Part shown: one piece after another, positions 1 to 10,039 of the stretch
Layout of the letters: every line of letters begins with the position of its first letter
How positions within the stretch are numbered: position 1 is the stretch's first letter
DNA from: Setophaga petechia
Taxonomy: Eukaryota > Chordata > Aves > Passeriformes > Parulidae
DNA: 64,000 bases
Assembly: GCA_024362935.1 (NCBI GenBank)
Contig: JANCRA010000120.1
Span: 1,309,501-1,373,500 of the forward strand
Reading direction: 5' to 3'
The notes under the pieces: generated by a model
The model's input: only the letters and a program-made list of their open reading frames with translations
What the model was told of the DNA's origin: nothing
Databases searched by the model: none
Position numbers and translations under genes: made by a program

Positions 1-163
1 CTCCTTGCGAAACATAGTGAAAAAGCTATTTGCTTAGATGTAGGTGACAAGAAACACTTACTGCAGTGCACTGAAAAGCTAACTGCTACACAGCACTGCG
101 ATTGTGTTAGCAGCCTGCAAAGTGCTAGAAAACAGTACTTTCCCACTCTCTTGCCTTTCCCTT
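1..163 (+). repeat. Partial R monomer at window edge
   Basis: This is the 3' portion of a regular monomer, beginning at the ccttgcgaaacatag segment and ending with the tail ttgcctttccctt. The array therefore continues to the left of the window. Confidence 0.95.
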
Positions 164-3021
164 CACATTAATACTTGAAAGGAAGGCATCTCAGACAACT
201 TTCTTTTTCTTGTGTCAAAAAACTCTGCAGCCCTCTCTGCAACATCTACAACACGATGAAAGTTGTTTAGTGAGCAGGAAGGTTTTCTCCTTGCGGGACA
301 TAGTGAAAAAGCTATTTGCTCAGATGTAGGTATCAAGAAACACTTACTGCAGTGCACTGAACAGCTAATTGCTACACAGAACTGGGATTGTGTTAGCAGC
401 TTGCAAAGTGCTAGAAAACAGTACTTTCCCACTCTCTTGCCTTTCCCTTCACATTAATACTTGAAAGGAAGGCGTCTTAGACAACTTTCTTTTACATTTT
501 GCAAAACACACTGCAGCCCTCTGTGCAACTTCTACAACACGATGGAAGTTGTTTAGTGAGCAGCAACGTTTTCCCCTTGCGAGACAAAGTGAAAAAGCTA
601 TTTGCTCAGATGTAGGTGACAAGAAACACTTACTGCAGTGCAGTGACAAGTTAATTGGTACACAGCACTGGGATTGTGTTAGCAGCTCTCAAAGTGCTAG
701 AAAACAGTACTTTCCCACTCTCTTGCCTTTCCCTTCACATTAATACTTGAAAGGAAGGCGTCTTAGACAACTTTCTTTTACATTTTGCAAAACACACTGC
801 AGCCCTCTGTGCAACTTCTAGAACACGATAGGAAATGTTTAGTGAGCAAGAAGGTTTTCTCCTTGCGAGATATAGTGAAAAAGCATTTGCTTAGATATAG
901 GTGACAAGAAACCCTTACTCCAGTGCAGTGACAAGTTAATTGGTACACAGCACTGGGATTGTGTTAGCAGCCTGCAAAGTGCTAGAAAACAGTACTTTCC
1001 CACTCTCTTGCCTTTCCCTTCACATTAATACTTGAAAGGAAGGCGTCTTAGACAACTTTCTTTTTCTTGTGTCAAAAATCTCTGCAGCCCTCTCTGCAAC
1101 ATCTACAACACGATGGAAGTTGTTTAGTGCGCAGGAAGGTTTTCTCCTTGCGAGACATTGTGAAAAAGCTATTTGCTTAGATGTAGGTGACAAGAAACAC
1201 TTACTGCAGTGCACTGAACAGCTAATTGCTACACAGCACTGGGATTGTGTTAGCAGCTTGCAAAGTGCTAGAAAACAGTACTTTCCCACTCTCTTGCCTT
1301 TCCCTTCACATTAATACTTGAAAGGAAGGCGTCTTAGACAACTTTCTTTTACATTTTGCAAAACACACTGCAGCCCTCTGTGCAACTTCTACAACACGAT
1401 GGAAGTTGTTTAGTGAGCAGCAATGTTTTCCCCTTGCGAGACAAAGTGAAAAAGCTATTTGCTCAGATGTAGGTGACAAGAAACACTTACTGCAGTGCAG
1501 TGACAAGTTAATTGGTACACAGCACTGGGATTGTTTTAGCAGCTCTCAAAGTGCTAGAAAACAGTACTTTCCCACTCTCTTGCCTTTCCCTTCACATTAA
1601 TACTTGAAAGGAAGGCATCTTAGACAACTTTCTTTTTCTTGTTACAGAACACACAGCAGCCCTCTGTTCAACTTTTAGAACACGATAGGAGAATTTTAGT
1701 GAGCAAGAAGGTGTTCTCCTTGGGAGACATAGTGAAAAAGCTATTTGCTTAGATGTAGGTGACAAGAAACACTTACTGCAGTGCACTGAAAAGCTAACTG
1801 CTACACAGGACTGCGATTGTGTTAGCAGCCTGCAAAGTGCTAGAAAACAGTACTTTCCCACTCTCTTGCCTTTCCCTTCACATTAATACTTGAAAGGAAG
1901 GCATCTTAGACAACTTTCTTTTTCTTGTGTCAAAAAACTCTGCAGCCCTCTCTGCATTATCTACAACACGATGGAAGTTGTTTAGTGAGCAGGAAGGTTT
2001 TCTCCTTGCGGGACATAGTGAAAAAGCTATTTGCTTAGATGTAGGTGACAAGAAACACTTACTGCCGTGCACTGAACAGCTAATTGCTACACAGAACTGG
2101 GATTGTGTTAGCAGCTTGCAAAGTGCTAGAAAACAGTACTTTCCCACTCTCTTGTCTTTCCCTTCACATTAATACTTGAAAGGAAGGCATCTTAGACAAC
2201 TTTCTTTTTCTTGTGTCAAAAAACTCTGCAGCCCTCTCTGCAACATCTACAACACGATGGAAGTTGTTTAGTGAGCAGGAAGGTTTTTTCCTTGCGAGAC
2301 ATAGTGAAAAAGCTTTTTCCTTAGATGTAGGTAAAAAGAAACACTTACTGCAGTACACTGAACAGCTAACTGCTACACAGCACTAGGACTGTGTTAGCAG
2401 CTTGCAAAGTGCTAGAAAACAGTACTTTCCCACTCTCTTGCCTTTCCCTTCGCATTAATACTTGAAAGGAAGGCGTCTTAGACAACTTTCTTTTACATTT
2501 TGCAAAACACACTGCAGCCCTCTGTGCAACTTCTACAACACGATGGAAGTTGTTTAGTGAGCAGGAAGGTTTTCTCCTTGCGAGACATAGTGAAAAAGCT
2601 ATTTGCTCAGATGTAGGTATCAAGAAACACTTACTGCCGTGCACTGACAAGCTAATTGCTACACAGCACTGCGATTGTGTTAGCAGCTTGCAAAGTGCTA
2701 GAAAACAGTACCTTCCCACTCTCTTGCCTTTCCCTTCACATTAATACTTGAAAGGAAGGCGTCTTAGACAACTTTCTTTTTCTTGTTACAGAACACACTG
2801 CAGCCCTCTGTGCAACTTCTAGAACACGATAGGAAATGTTTAGTGGGCAGGAAGGTTTTCTCCTTGCGAGACATAGTGAAAAAGCATTTGCTTAGATATA
2901 GGTGACAAGAAACCCTTACTCCAGTGCAGTGACAAGTTAATTGGTACACAGCACTGGGATTGTGTTAGCAGCCTGCAAAGTGCTAGAAAACAGTACTTTC
3001 CCACTCTCTTGCCTTTCCCTT
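164..3021 (+). repeat. R-monomer array 0 (10 monomers)
   Basis: Monomers start at 164, 450, 736, 1021, 1307, 1593, 1879, 2165, 2451 and 2737. Those at 736 and 2737 are 285 bp because gctatttgc became gcatttgc. The run matches the array from 6611 onward at a 6,447-bp offset but is two monomers shorter. The unit at 2451 looks like a hybrid: it starts as an acattttgc-type monomer and has a different subtype's gcaggaagg middle. No gene is visible. Confidence 0.95.
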
Positions 3022-3309
3022 CACATTAATACTTGAAAGGAAGGCGTCTTAGACAACTTTCTTTTTCTTGCTGGATAACATTCTGCAGCCCTCTGTGCAA
3101 CCTGTACAGTACGATGGAAGTTGTTTAATGAGCAGGAACATTTTCTCCTAGTGAGAGATAGTGAAAAAGCTTTTTGCTTAGATGTAGGTTACCACAGGCA
3201 GTTACTGCAGTGCACTGCAAAGCTAATAGATGCACAACACTGGGATTGTGTGCCCAGCTTGCAAAGTGATAGGAAACAGTACCTTTCCACTCTTCCTGCT
3301 TTTTCCATG
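3022..3309 (+). repeat. Divergent monomer D1
   Basis: D1 is 288 bp and is the divergent unit closest to R monomers. It keeps the cacattaatacttgaaagg start and diverges after tcttgctggataacattctgc. Diagnostic features are tttaatgagcaggaac, cctagtgagaga, gttaccacaggcag and the end ctttttccatg. Confidence 0.93.
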
Positions 3310-3595
3310 CACATTACTATTCGAATGGAAAGAATTTTAGACAACTTTCTTTGGCTTCTTGCAAAACACTCTGCACACCTGCCTGCAATCTCTAGAAGTC
3401 GATGGGAGATATTTTCTGAACTGGCTCAGTTTCTCTTTGCAAGACATGGGGAAAAAGCAATTTGCTTAGATATAGGTGAAAAGAGGCACCTACTACAGTG
3501 CACTGCAAGCTAATTGCTGCACAACACGCAGATTGTGTAAGCAGGTTGCAAACTGATAGAAAACAGTACCTCTCCCTTCTCCTGCCTTTTCTATT
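3310..3595 (+). repeat. Divergent monomer D2
   Basis: D2 is 286 bp and starts cacattactattcgaatgg. It is recognised by ctttggcttcttgc, agaagtcgatgggagatat, ctctttgcaagacatgggg and cactgcaagctaattg. A single-base loss at tgcaagc breaks the frame that is open across D1-D2, which argues against a conserved coding function. Confidence 0.93.
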
Positions 3596-3882
3596 CACAT
3601 TTCTATTTGAATGCAAGGCGTTTTAGACAACTTTCTTTTGCTTCTTGCAAAACACTCTGCACACCTGCCTGCAATCTCTAGAACTCGATGGGAGATGTTT
3701 TCTGAACTGGCTCAGTTTCTCCTTGCGAGACATGGGGAAAAAGCAATTTGCTTAGATGCAGGTGAAAAGAGGCACCTACTAGAGTGCACTGAAAAACTAA
3801 TTGCTGCACAACTCTGGGATTGTGTAAGCAGCTTACAAACAGATAGAAAACAGCACCTTTCCACTCTCCTGCCTTTTCCATT
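3596..3882 (+). repeat. Divergent monomer D3
   Basis: D3 is 287 bp and starts cacatttctatttgaatgc. It is very similar to D2 in its first half (ctgcctgcaatctctagaa) and distinguished by agaactcgatgggagatg and gatgcaggtgaaaagagg. The strong D2/D3 similarity explains their later fusion in blocks 5 and 6. Confidence 0.93.
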
Positions 3883-4169
3883 CGCATTACTATTCGAATG
3901 GCAGCAGTTTTGGACAACTTTCTTTTGCTTCTTGCAAAACACTCTGCACACCTCCGTGCAACTTCTAGAAAAAATGAGAGTTGTTTTCTGAACTGGTACA
4001 GTTTCTCCTGAAGAGATATAATGCAAACGCTATTGGCTTAGATGTAGTAACAATAGGCAATTATTACAGTGCACTGCAAAGTCAATCGTAGTAGAACACT
4101 GGGATTGTGTGTCCAGCTTGCAAACTGGTAGAAAACAGTACCGATCCGCTCTCCTGCATTTTCCCTTTC
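3883..4169 (+). repeat. Divergent monomer D4
   Basis: D4 is 287 bp and starts cgcattactattcgaatggc. Distinctive pieces are cttctagaaaaaatgagag, ctcctgaagagatataatgc, gtagtaacaataggc, gtcaatcgtagtagaac and gtaccgatccgctc. It is one of the two most diverged units. Confidence 0.93.
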
Positions 4170-4608
4170 CAGGAACATTCGAATTGATGGCTTTTTTGGA
4201 CAAGTTACTTTTTCTTGTTGCAAAACACGCTGCAGAGCTGCCTGCAACCTCTAGAGCACGATGGGAGGTTTTTTGTGAACAGACACAGTTTCTCCTGGCG
4301 AGACATAATGAAAAAGCTTTTTGCTAAGGTGTAGCCGGCAGGAGACGCTAAAGACCAGGAGACGGAGCACTGTGCCTTTAAGCGCCGCTTCCGGGTGTCT
4401 CTCGGCCGTAGCTGTTCTCCGGAGCACGCCGCGATCGGCGTAACGACACCAGATTCTTCGCGCCAAGAAGCGTCTTCTCCTTCTCCGGGAAACAGAGACT
4501 GCGGCAGCTTCTGAACGGCGAACTAGGAAGCGGCACAAAACTGGGATTGGGTAAGCAGCTTTCAAAGTGATAGAAAACAGTACTTTCCCACTCTTTTGCC
4601 TTTCCCTT
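4170..4608 (+). repeat. Divergent monomer D5 interrupted by CpG-rich insert
   Basis: D5 is 439 bp. It starts caggaacattcgaattgatgg and follows the monomer plan to gctttttgctaaggtgtag. It then loses satellite similarity and resumes at ggcacaaaactgggattggg, running into the standard R tail. The interruption adds about 180 bp and replaces roughly 30 bp of monomer around the ctgcagtgcactg segment. Similarity at the left edge (ggcaggagacgct against gacaagaaacact) makes the exact junction uncertain by some 15 bp. Confidence 0.92.
4350..4530 (+). promoter_or_regulatory. CpG-rich insert, candidate promoter (copy 1)
   Basis: This is the only non-satellite sequence type in the window. About 23 CpGs fall between 4334 and 4534, against roughly three per ordinary 286-bp monomer. 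Visible motifs: tgcctttaag at 4373-4382; an ETS-like core cttccgg at 4388-4394; palindrome ctccggag at 4417-4424; a GC hairpin cgccg-cgat-cggcg at 4427-4440; an E2F-like ttcgcgcc at 4457-4464. A donor-like gggtaagc lies just downstream, with its GT at 4551-4552. CpG density, ETS/E2F-type sites and no TATA box are typical of vertebrate CpG-island promoters. Promoter activity and + orientation are inferred. It could also be a captured first exon or an insulator. The Arg-rich open frame on the minus strand is best read as a by-product of CpG content. Confidence 0.5.
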
Positions 4609-7600
4609 CACATTAATACTTGAAAGGAAGGCGTCTTAGACAACTTTCTTTTACATTTTGCAAAACACACTGCAGTCCTCTGTGCAACTTCTAGAGCACG
4701 ATACGAGATGTTTAGTGAGCAGGAAGGTTTTCTCCTTGCGAGACAGAGTGAAAAAGCTATTTGGTCAGATGTAGGTATCAAGAAACACTTACTGCCGTGC
4801 ACTGACAAGCTAATTGCTACACAGCACTGCGATTGTGTTAGCAGCCTGCAAAGTGCTAGAAAACAGTACTTTCCCACTCTCTTGCCTTTCCCTTCACATT
4901 AATACTTGAAAAGAAGGCATCTTAGACAACTTTCTTTTTCTTGTGTCAAAAAACTCTGCAGCCTTCTCTGCAACATCTACATCACGATGGAATTTGTTTA
5001 GTGAGCAGGAAGGTTTTCTCCTTGCGGGACATAGTGAAAAAGCTTTTGGCTTAGATGTTGGTGACAAGAAACACTTACTGCAGTGCACTGAACAGCTAAC
5101 TGCTACACAGCACTAGGACTGTGTTAGCAGCTTGCAAAGTGCTAGAAAACAGTACTTTCCCACTCTCTTGCCTTTCCCTTCACATTAATACTTGAAAGGA
5201 AGGCGTCTTAGACAACTTTCTTTTACATTTTGCAAAACACACTGCAGCCCTCTGTGCAACTTCTACAACACGATGGAAGTTGTTTAGTGAGCAGCAACGT
5301 TTTCCCCTTGCGAGACAAAGTGAAAAAGCTATTTGCTCAGATGTAGGTATCAAGAAACACTTACTGCCGTGCACTGACAAGCTAATTGCTACACAGCACT
5401 GCGATTGTGTTAGCAGCTTGCAAAGTGCTAGAAAAGAGTACTTTCCCACTCTCTTGCCTTTCCCTTCACATTAATACTTGAAAGGAAGGCGTCTTAGACA
5501 ACTTTCTTTTTCTTGTTACACAACACACTGCAGCCCTCTGTTCAACTTCTAGAACACGATAGGAGATGTTTAGTGAGCAAGAAGGTTTTCTCCTTGGGAG
5601 ACATAGTGAAAAAGCTATTTGCTTAGATGTAGGTGACAAGAAACACTTACTGCAGTGCATTCAAAAGCTAACTGCTACACAGCACTGCGATTGTGTTAGC
5701 AGCCTGCAAAGTGCTAGAAAACAGTACTTTCCCACTCTCTTGCCTTTCCCTTCACATTAATACTTGAAAGGAAGGCATCTTAGACAACTTTCTTTTTCTT
5801 GTCTCAAAAAACTCTGTAGCCCTCTCTGCAACATCTACATCACGATGAAAGTTGTTTAGTGAGCAGGAAGGTTTTCTCCTTGCGAGACATAGTGAAAAAG
5901 CTTTTTGCTTAGATGTAGGTGACAAGAAACACTTACTGCAGTGCACTGAGCAGCTAATTGCTACACAGAACTGGGATTGTGTTAGCAGCTTGCAAAGTGC
6001 TAGAAAACAGTACTTTCCCACTCTCTTGCCTTTCCCTTCACATTAATACTTGAAAGGAAGGCGTCTTAGACAACTTTCTTTTTCTTGTTACAGAACACAC
6101 TGCAGCCCTCTGTGCAACTTCTAGAACACGATAGGAGATGTTTAGTGAGCAGGAAGGTTTTCTCCTTGCGAGACATAGTGAAAAAGCTATTTGCTTAGAT
6201 GTCGGTGACAAGAAACACTTACTGCAGTGGACTGAAAAGCTTACTGCTACACAACACTGCGATTGTGTTAGCAGCCTGCAAAGTGCTAGAAAACAGTACT
6301 TTCCCACTCTCTTGCCTTTCCCTTCACATTAATACTTGAAAGGAAGGCATCTTAGACAACTTTCTTTTTCTTGTGTCAAAAAACTCTGCAGCCCTCTCTG
6401 CAACATCTACAACACGATGGAAGTTGCTAAGTGAGCAGGAAGGTTTTCTCCTTGCGAAACATAGTGAAAAAGCTATTTGCTTAGATGTAGGTGACAAGAA
6501 ACACTTACTGCAGTGCACTGAAAAGCTAACTGCTACACAGCACTGCGATTGTGTTAGCAGCCTGCAAAGTGCTAGAAAACAGTACTTTCCCACTCTCTTG
6601 CCTTTCCCTTCACATTAATACTTGAAAGGAAGGCATCTCAGACAACTTTCTTTTTCTTGTGTCAAAAAACTCTGCAGCCCTCTCTGCAACATCTACAACA
6701 CGATGAAAGTGGTTTAGTGAGCAGGAAAATTTTCTCCTTGCGGGACATAGTGAAAAAGCTATTTGCTCAGATGTAGGTATCAAGAAACACTTACTGCAGT
6801 GCACTGAACAGCTAATTGCTACACAGAACTGGGATTGTGTTAGCAGCTTGCAAAGTGCTAGAAAACAGTACTTTCCCACTCTCTTGCCTTTCCCTTCACA
6901 TTAATACTTGAAAGGAAGGCGTCTTAGACAACTTTCTTTTACATTTTGCAAAACACACTGCAGCCCTCTGTGCAACTTCTACAACACGATGGAAGTTGTT
7001 TAGTGAGCAGCAACGTTTTCCCCTTGCGAGACAAAGTGAAAAAGCTATTTGCTCAGATGTAGGTGACAAGAAACACTTACTGCAGTGCAGTGACAAGTTA
7101 ATTGGTACACAGCACTGGGATTGTGTTAGCAGCTCTCAAAGTGCTAGAAAACAGTACTTTCCCACTCTCTTGCCTTTCCCTTCACATTAATACTTGAAAG
7201 GAAGGCGTCTTAGACAACTTTCTTTTACATTTTGCAAAACACACTGCAGCCCTCTGTGCAACTTCTAGAACACGATAGGAAATGTTTAGTGAGCAAGAAG
7301 GTTTTCTCCTTGCGAGATATAGTGAAAAAGCATTTGCTTAGATATAGGTGACAAGAAACCCTTACTCCAGTGCAGTGACAAGTTAATTGGTACACAGCAC
7401 TGGGATTGTGTTAGCAGCCTGCAAAGTGCTAGAAAACAGTACTTTCCCACTCTCTTGCCTTTCCCTTCACATTAATACTTGAAAGGAAGGCGTCTTAGAC
7501 AACTTTCTTTTTCTTGTGTCAAAAATCTCTGCAGCCCTCTCTGCAACATCTACAACACGATGGAAGTTGTTTAGTGCGCAGGAAGGTTTTCTCCTTGCGA

Positions 7601-10039
7601 GACATTGTGAAAAAGCTATTTGCTTAGATGTAGGTGACAAGAAACACTTACTGCAGTGCACTGAACAGCTAATTGCTACACAGCACTGGGATTGTGTTAG
7701 CAGCTTGCAAAGTGCTAGAAAACAGTACTTTCCCACTCTCTTGCCTTTCCCTTCACATTAATACTTGAAAGGAAGGCGTCTTAGACAACTTTCTTTTACA
7801 TTTTGCAAAACACACTGCAGCCCTCTGTGCAACTTCTACAACACGATGGAAGTTGTTTAGTGAGCAGCAATGTTTTCCCCTTGCAAGACAAAGTGAAAAA
7901 GCTATTTGCTCAGATGTAGGTGACAAGAAACACTTACTGCAGTGCAGTGACAAGTTAATTGGTACACAGCACTGGGATTGTTTTAGCAGCTCTCAAAGTG
8001 CTAGAAAACAGTACTTTCCCACTCTCTTGCCTTTCCCTTCACATTAATACTTGAAAGGAAGGCATCTTAGACAACTTTCTTTTTCTTGTTACAGAACACA
8101 CAGCAGCCCTCTGTTCAACTTTTAGAACACGATAGGAGAATTTTAGTGAGCAAGAAGGTGTTCTCCTTGGGAGACATAGTGAAAAAGCTATTTGCTTAGA
8201 TGTAGGTGACAAGAAACACTTACTGCAGTGCACTGAAAAGCTAACTGCTACACAGGACTGCGATTGTGTTAGCAGCCTGCAAAGTGCTAGAAAACAGTAC
8301 CTTCCCACTCTCTTGCCTTTCCCTTCACATTAATACTTGAAAGGAAGGCATCTTAGACAACTTTCTTTTTCTTGTGTCAAAAAACTCTGCAGCCCTCTCT
8401 GCATTATCTACAACACGATGGAAGTTGTTTAGTGAGCAGGAAGGTTTTCTCCTTGCGGGACATAGTGAAAAAGCTATTTGCTTAGATGTAGGTGACAAGA
8501 AACACTTACTGCCGTGCACTGAACAGCTAATCGCTACACAGAACTGGGATTGTGTTAGCAGCTTGCAAAGTGCTAGAAAACAGTACTTTCCCACTCTCTT
8601 GTCTTTCCCTTCACATTAATACTTGAAAGGAAGGCATCTTAGACAACTTTCTTTTTCTTGTGTCAAAAAACTCTGCAGCCCTCTCTGCAACATCTACAAC
8701 ACGATGGAAGTTGTTTAGTGAGCAGGAAGGTTTTTTCCTTGCGAGACATAGTGAAAAAGCTTTTTCCTTAGATGTAGGTAAAAAGAAACACTTACTGCAG
8801 TGCACTGAACAGCTAACTGCTACACAGCACTAGGACTGTGTTAGCAGCTTGCAAAGTGCTAGAAAACAGTACTTTCCCACTCTCTTGCCTTTCCCTTCAC
8901 ATTAATAGTTGAAAGGAAGGCGTCTTAGACAACTTTCTTTTACATTTTGCAAAACACACTGCAGCCCTCTGTGCAACTTCTACAACACGATGGAAGTTGT
9001 TTAGTGAGCAGCAACGTTTTCCCCTTGCGAGCAAAGTGAAAAAGCTATTTGCTCAGATGTAGGTATCAAGAAACACTTACTGCCGTGCACTGACAAGCTA
9101 ATTGCTACACAGCACTGCGATTGTGTTAGCAGCTTGCAAAGTGCTAGAAAACAGTACTTTCCCACTCTCTTGCCTTTCCCTACACATTAATACTTGAAAG
9201 GAAGGCGTCTTAGACAACTTTCTTTTTCTTGTTACAGAACACACTGCAGCCCTCTGTGCAACTTCTAGAACACGATAGGAGATGTTTAGTGAGCAGGGAG
9301 GTTTTCTCCTTGCGAGACATAGTGAAAAAGCTATTTGCTTAGATGTCGGTGACAAGAAACACTTACTGCAGTGGACTGAAAAGCTTACTGCTACACAACA
9401 CTGCGATTGTGTTAGCAGCCTGCAAAGTGCTAGAAAACAGTACTTTCCCACTCTCTTGCCTTTCCCTTCACATTAATACTTGAAAGGAAGGCATCTTAGA
9501 CAACTTTCTTTTTCTTGTGTCAAAAAACTCTGCAGCCCTCTGTGCAACATCTACAACACGATGGAAGTTGTTTAGTGAGCAGGAAGGTTTTCTCCTTGCG
9601 AGACATAGTGAAAAAGCTATTTGCTTAGATGTAGGTGACAAGAAACACTTACTGCAGTGCACTGAACAGCTAACTGCTACACAGCACTAGTACTGTGTTA
9701 GCAGCTTGCAAAGTGCTAGAAAACAGTACCTTCCCACTCTCTTGCCTTTCCCTTCACATTAATACTTGAAAGGAAGGCGTCTTAGACAACTTTCTTTTTC
9801 TTGTTACAGAACACACTGCAGCCCTCTGTGCAACTTCTAGAACACGATAGGAAATGTTTAGTGGGCAGGAAGGTTTTCTCCTTGCGAGACATAGTGAAAA
9901 AGCATTTGCTTAGATATAGGTGACAAGAAACCCTTACTCCAGTGCAGTGACAAGTTAATTGGTACACAGCACTGGGATTGTGTTAGCAGCCTGCAAAGTG
10001 CTAGAAAACAGTACTTTCCCACTCTCTTGCCTTTCCCTT
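4609..10039 (+). repeat. R-monomer array 1 (19 monomers)
   Basis: Monomers start at 4609, 4895, 5181, 5467, 5753, 6039, 6325, 6611, 6897, 7183, 7468, 7754, 8040, 8326, 8612, 8898, 9183, 9469 and 9755. The units at 7183, 8898 and 9755 are 285 bp. From 6611 to the end the subtypes follow arrays 2 and 3 in order. The part before 6611 has seven units against five there, and a different subtype mix (5181-6038). The 9469 unit ends with agcactagtactg where its counterpart at 15915 has agaactgggattg, a sign of local conversion. Confidence 0.95.

Larger units (their letters stand above)
3022..4608 (+). repeat. Divergent block 1 (D1-D5, CpG insert)
   Basis: This block opens the first complete higher-order repeat (7,018 bp to the next block). 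Its five units align to the R monomer but share a set of differences, such as ggcttcttgcaaaacactctgc, tctgaactggctc and catggggaaaaagc. It belongs to the left subfamily: acagtacgatg in D1, tattcgaatgg in D2, ctactagagtg in D3. Open stretches of 72-130 codons on + are not continuous between units and are not called as genes. Confidence 0.95.

Noticed and set aside
163..432. 89-codon minus-strand frames recurring in nearly every R monomer
   Set aside because: A 286-bp repeat with few stops in one frame shows the same open frame each time. It breaks with common 1-bp indels and has no consistent start context.
164..450. Phased A/T tracts at roughly 21-bp steps (bent-DNA satellite, as in bird W repeats)
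   Set aside because: Some A/T runs in the monomer are about 19-23 bp apart, but long stretches have none and the spacing is not regular enough to claim phasing by eye.
3121..3513. Open frame of 130 codons across D1-D2 on +, and 126 codons at 3611-3991; 194 codons in the fused block at 30621-31205
   Set aside because: They start on TTG or internal codons, shift frame between units (288, 286, 287 bp) and end at different points when one base changes. R monomers interrupt the same frame. D1 is a multiple of 3 long, but the others are not. I see no sign of selection for coding.
4457..4475. CENP-B box (alpha-satellite type) at ttcgcgccaagaagcg
   Set aside because: Only the ttcg half and one A match the core pattern; the required CGGG half is absent. 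The monomer is also unrelated in length to 171-bp alpha satellite.
4350..4530. tRNA-derived SINE or Pol III promoter in the insert
   Set aside because: I found no B-box-like GGTTCGANNCC or paired A box, no poly-A tail and no target-site duplication.
4251..4565. Arg-rich open frame of 104 codons on the minus strand through the CpG insert
   Set aside because: The arginine run comes from CpG-rich and GAAG/CTTC-rich DNA read in one frame. It runs from satellite into the insert without domain-like content. Its conservation equals that of the surrounding non-coding DNA.
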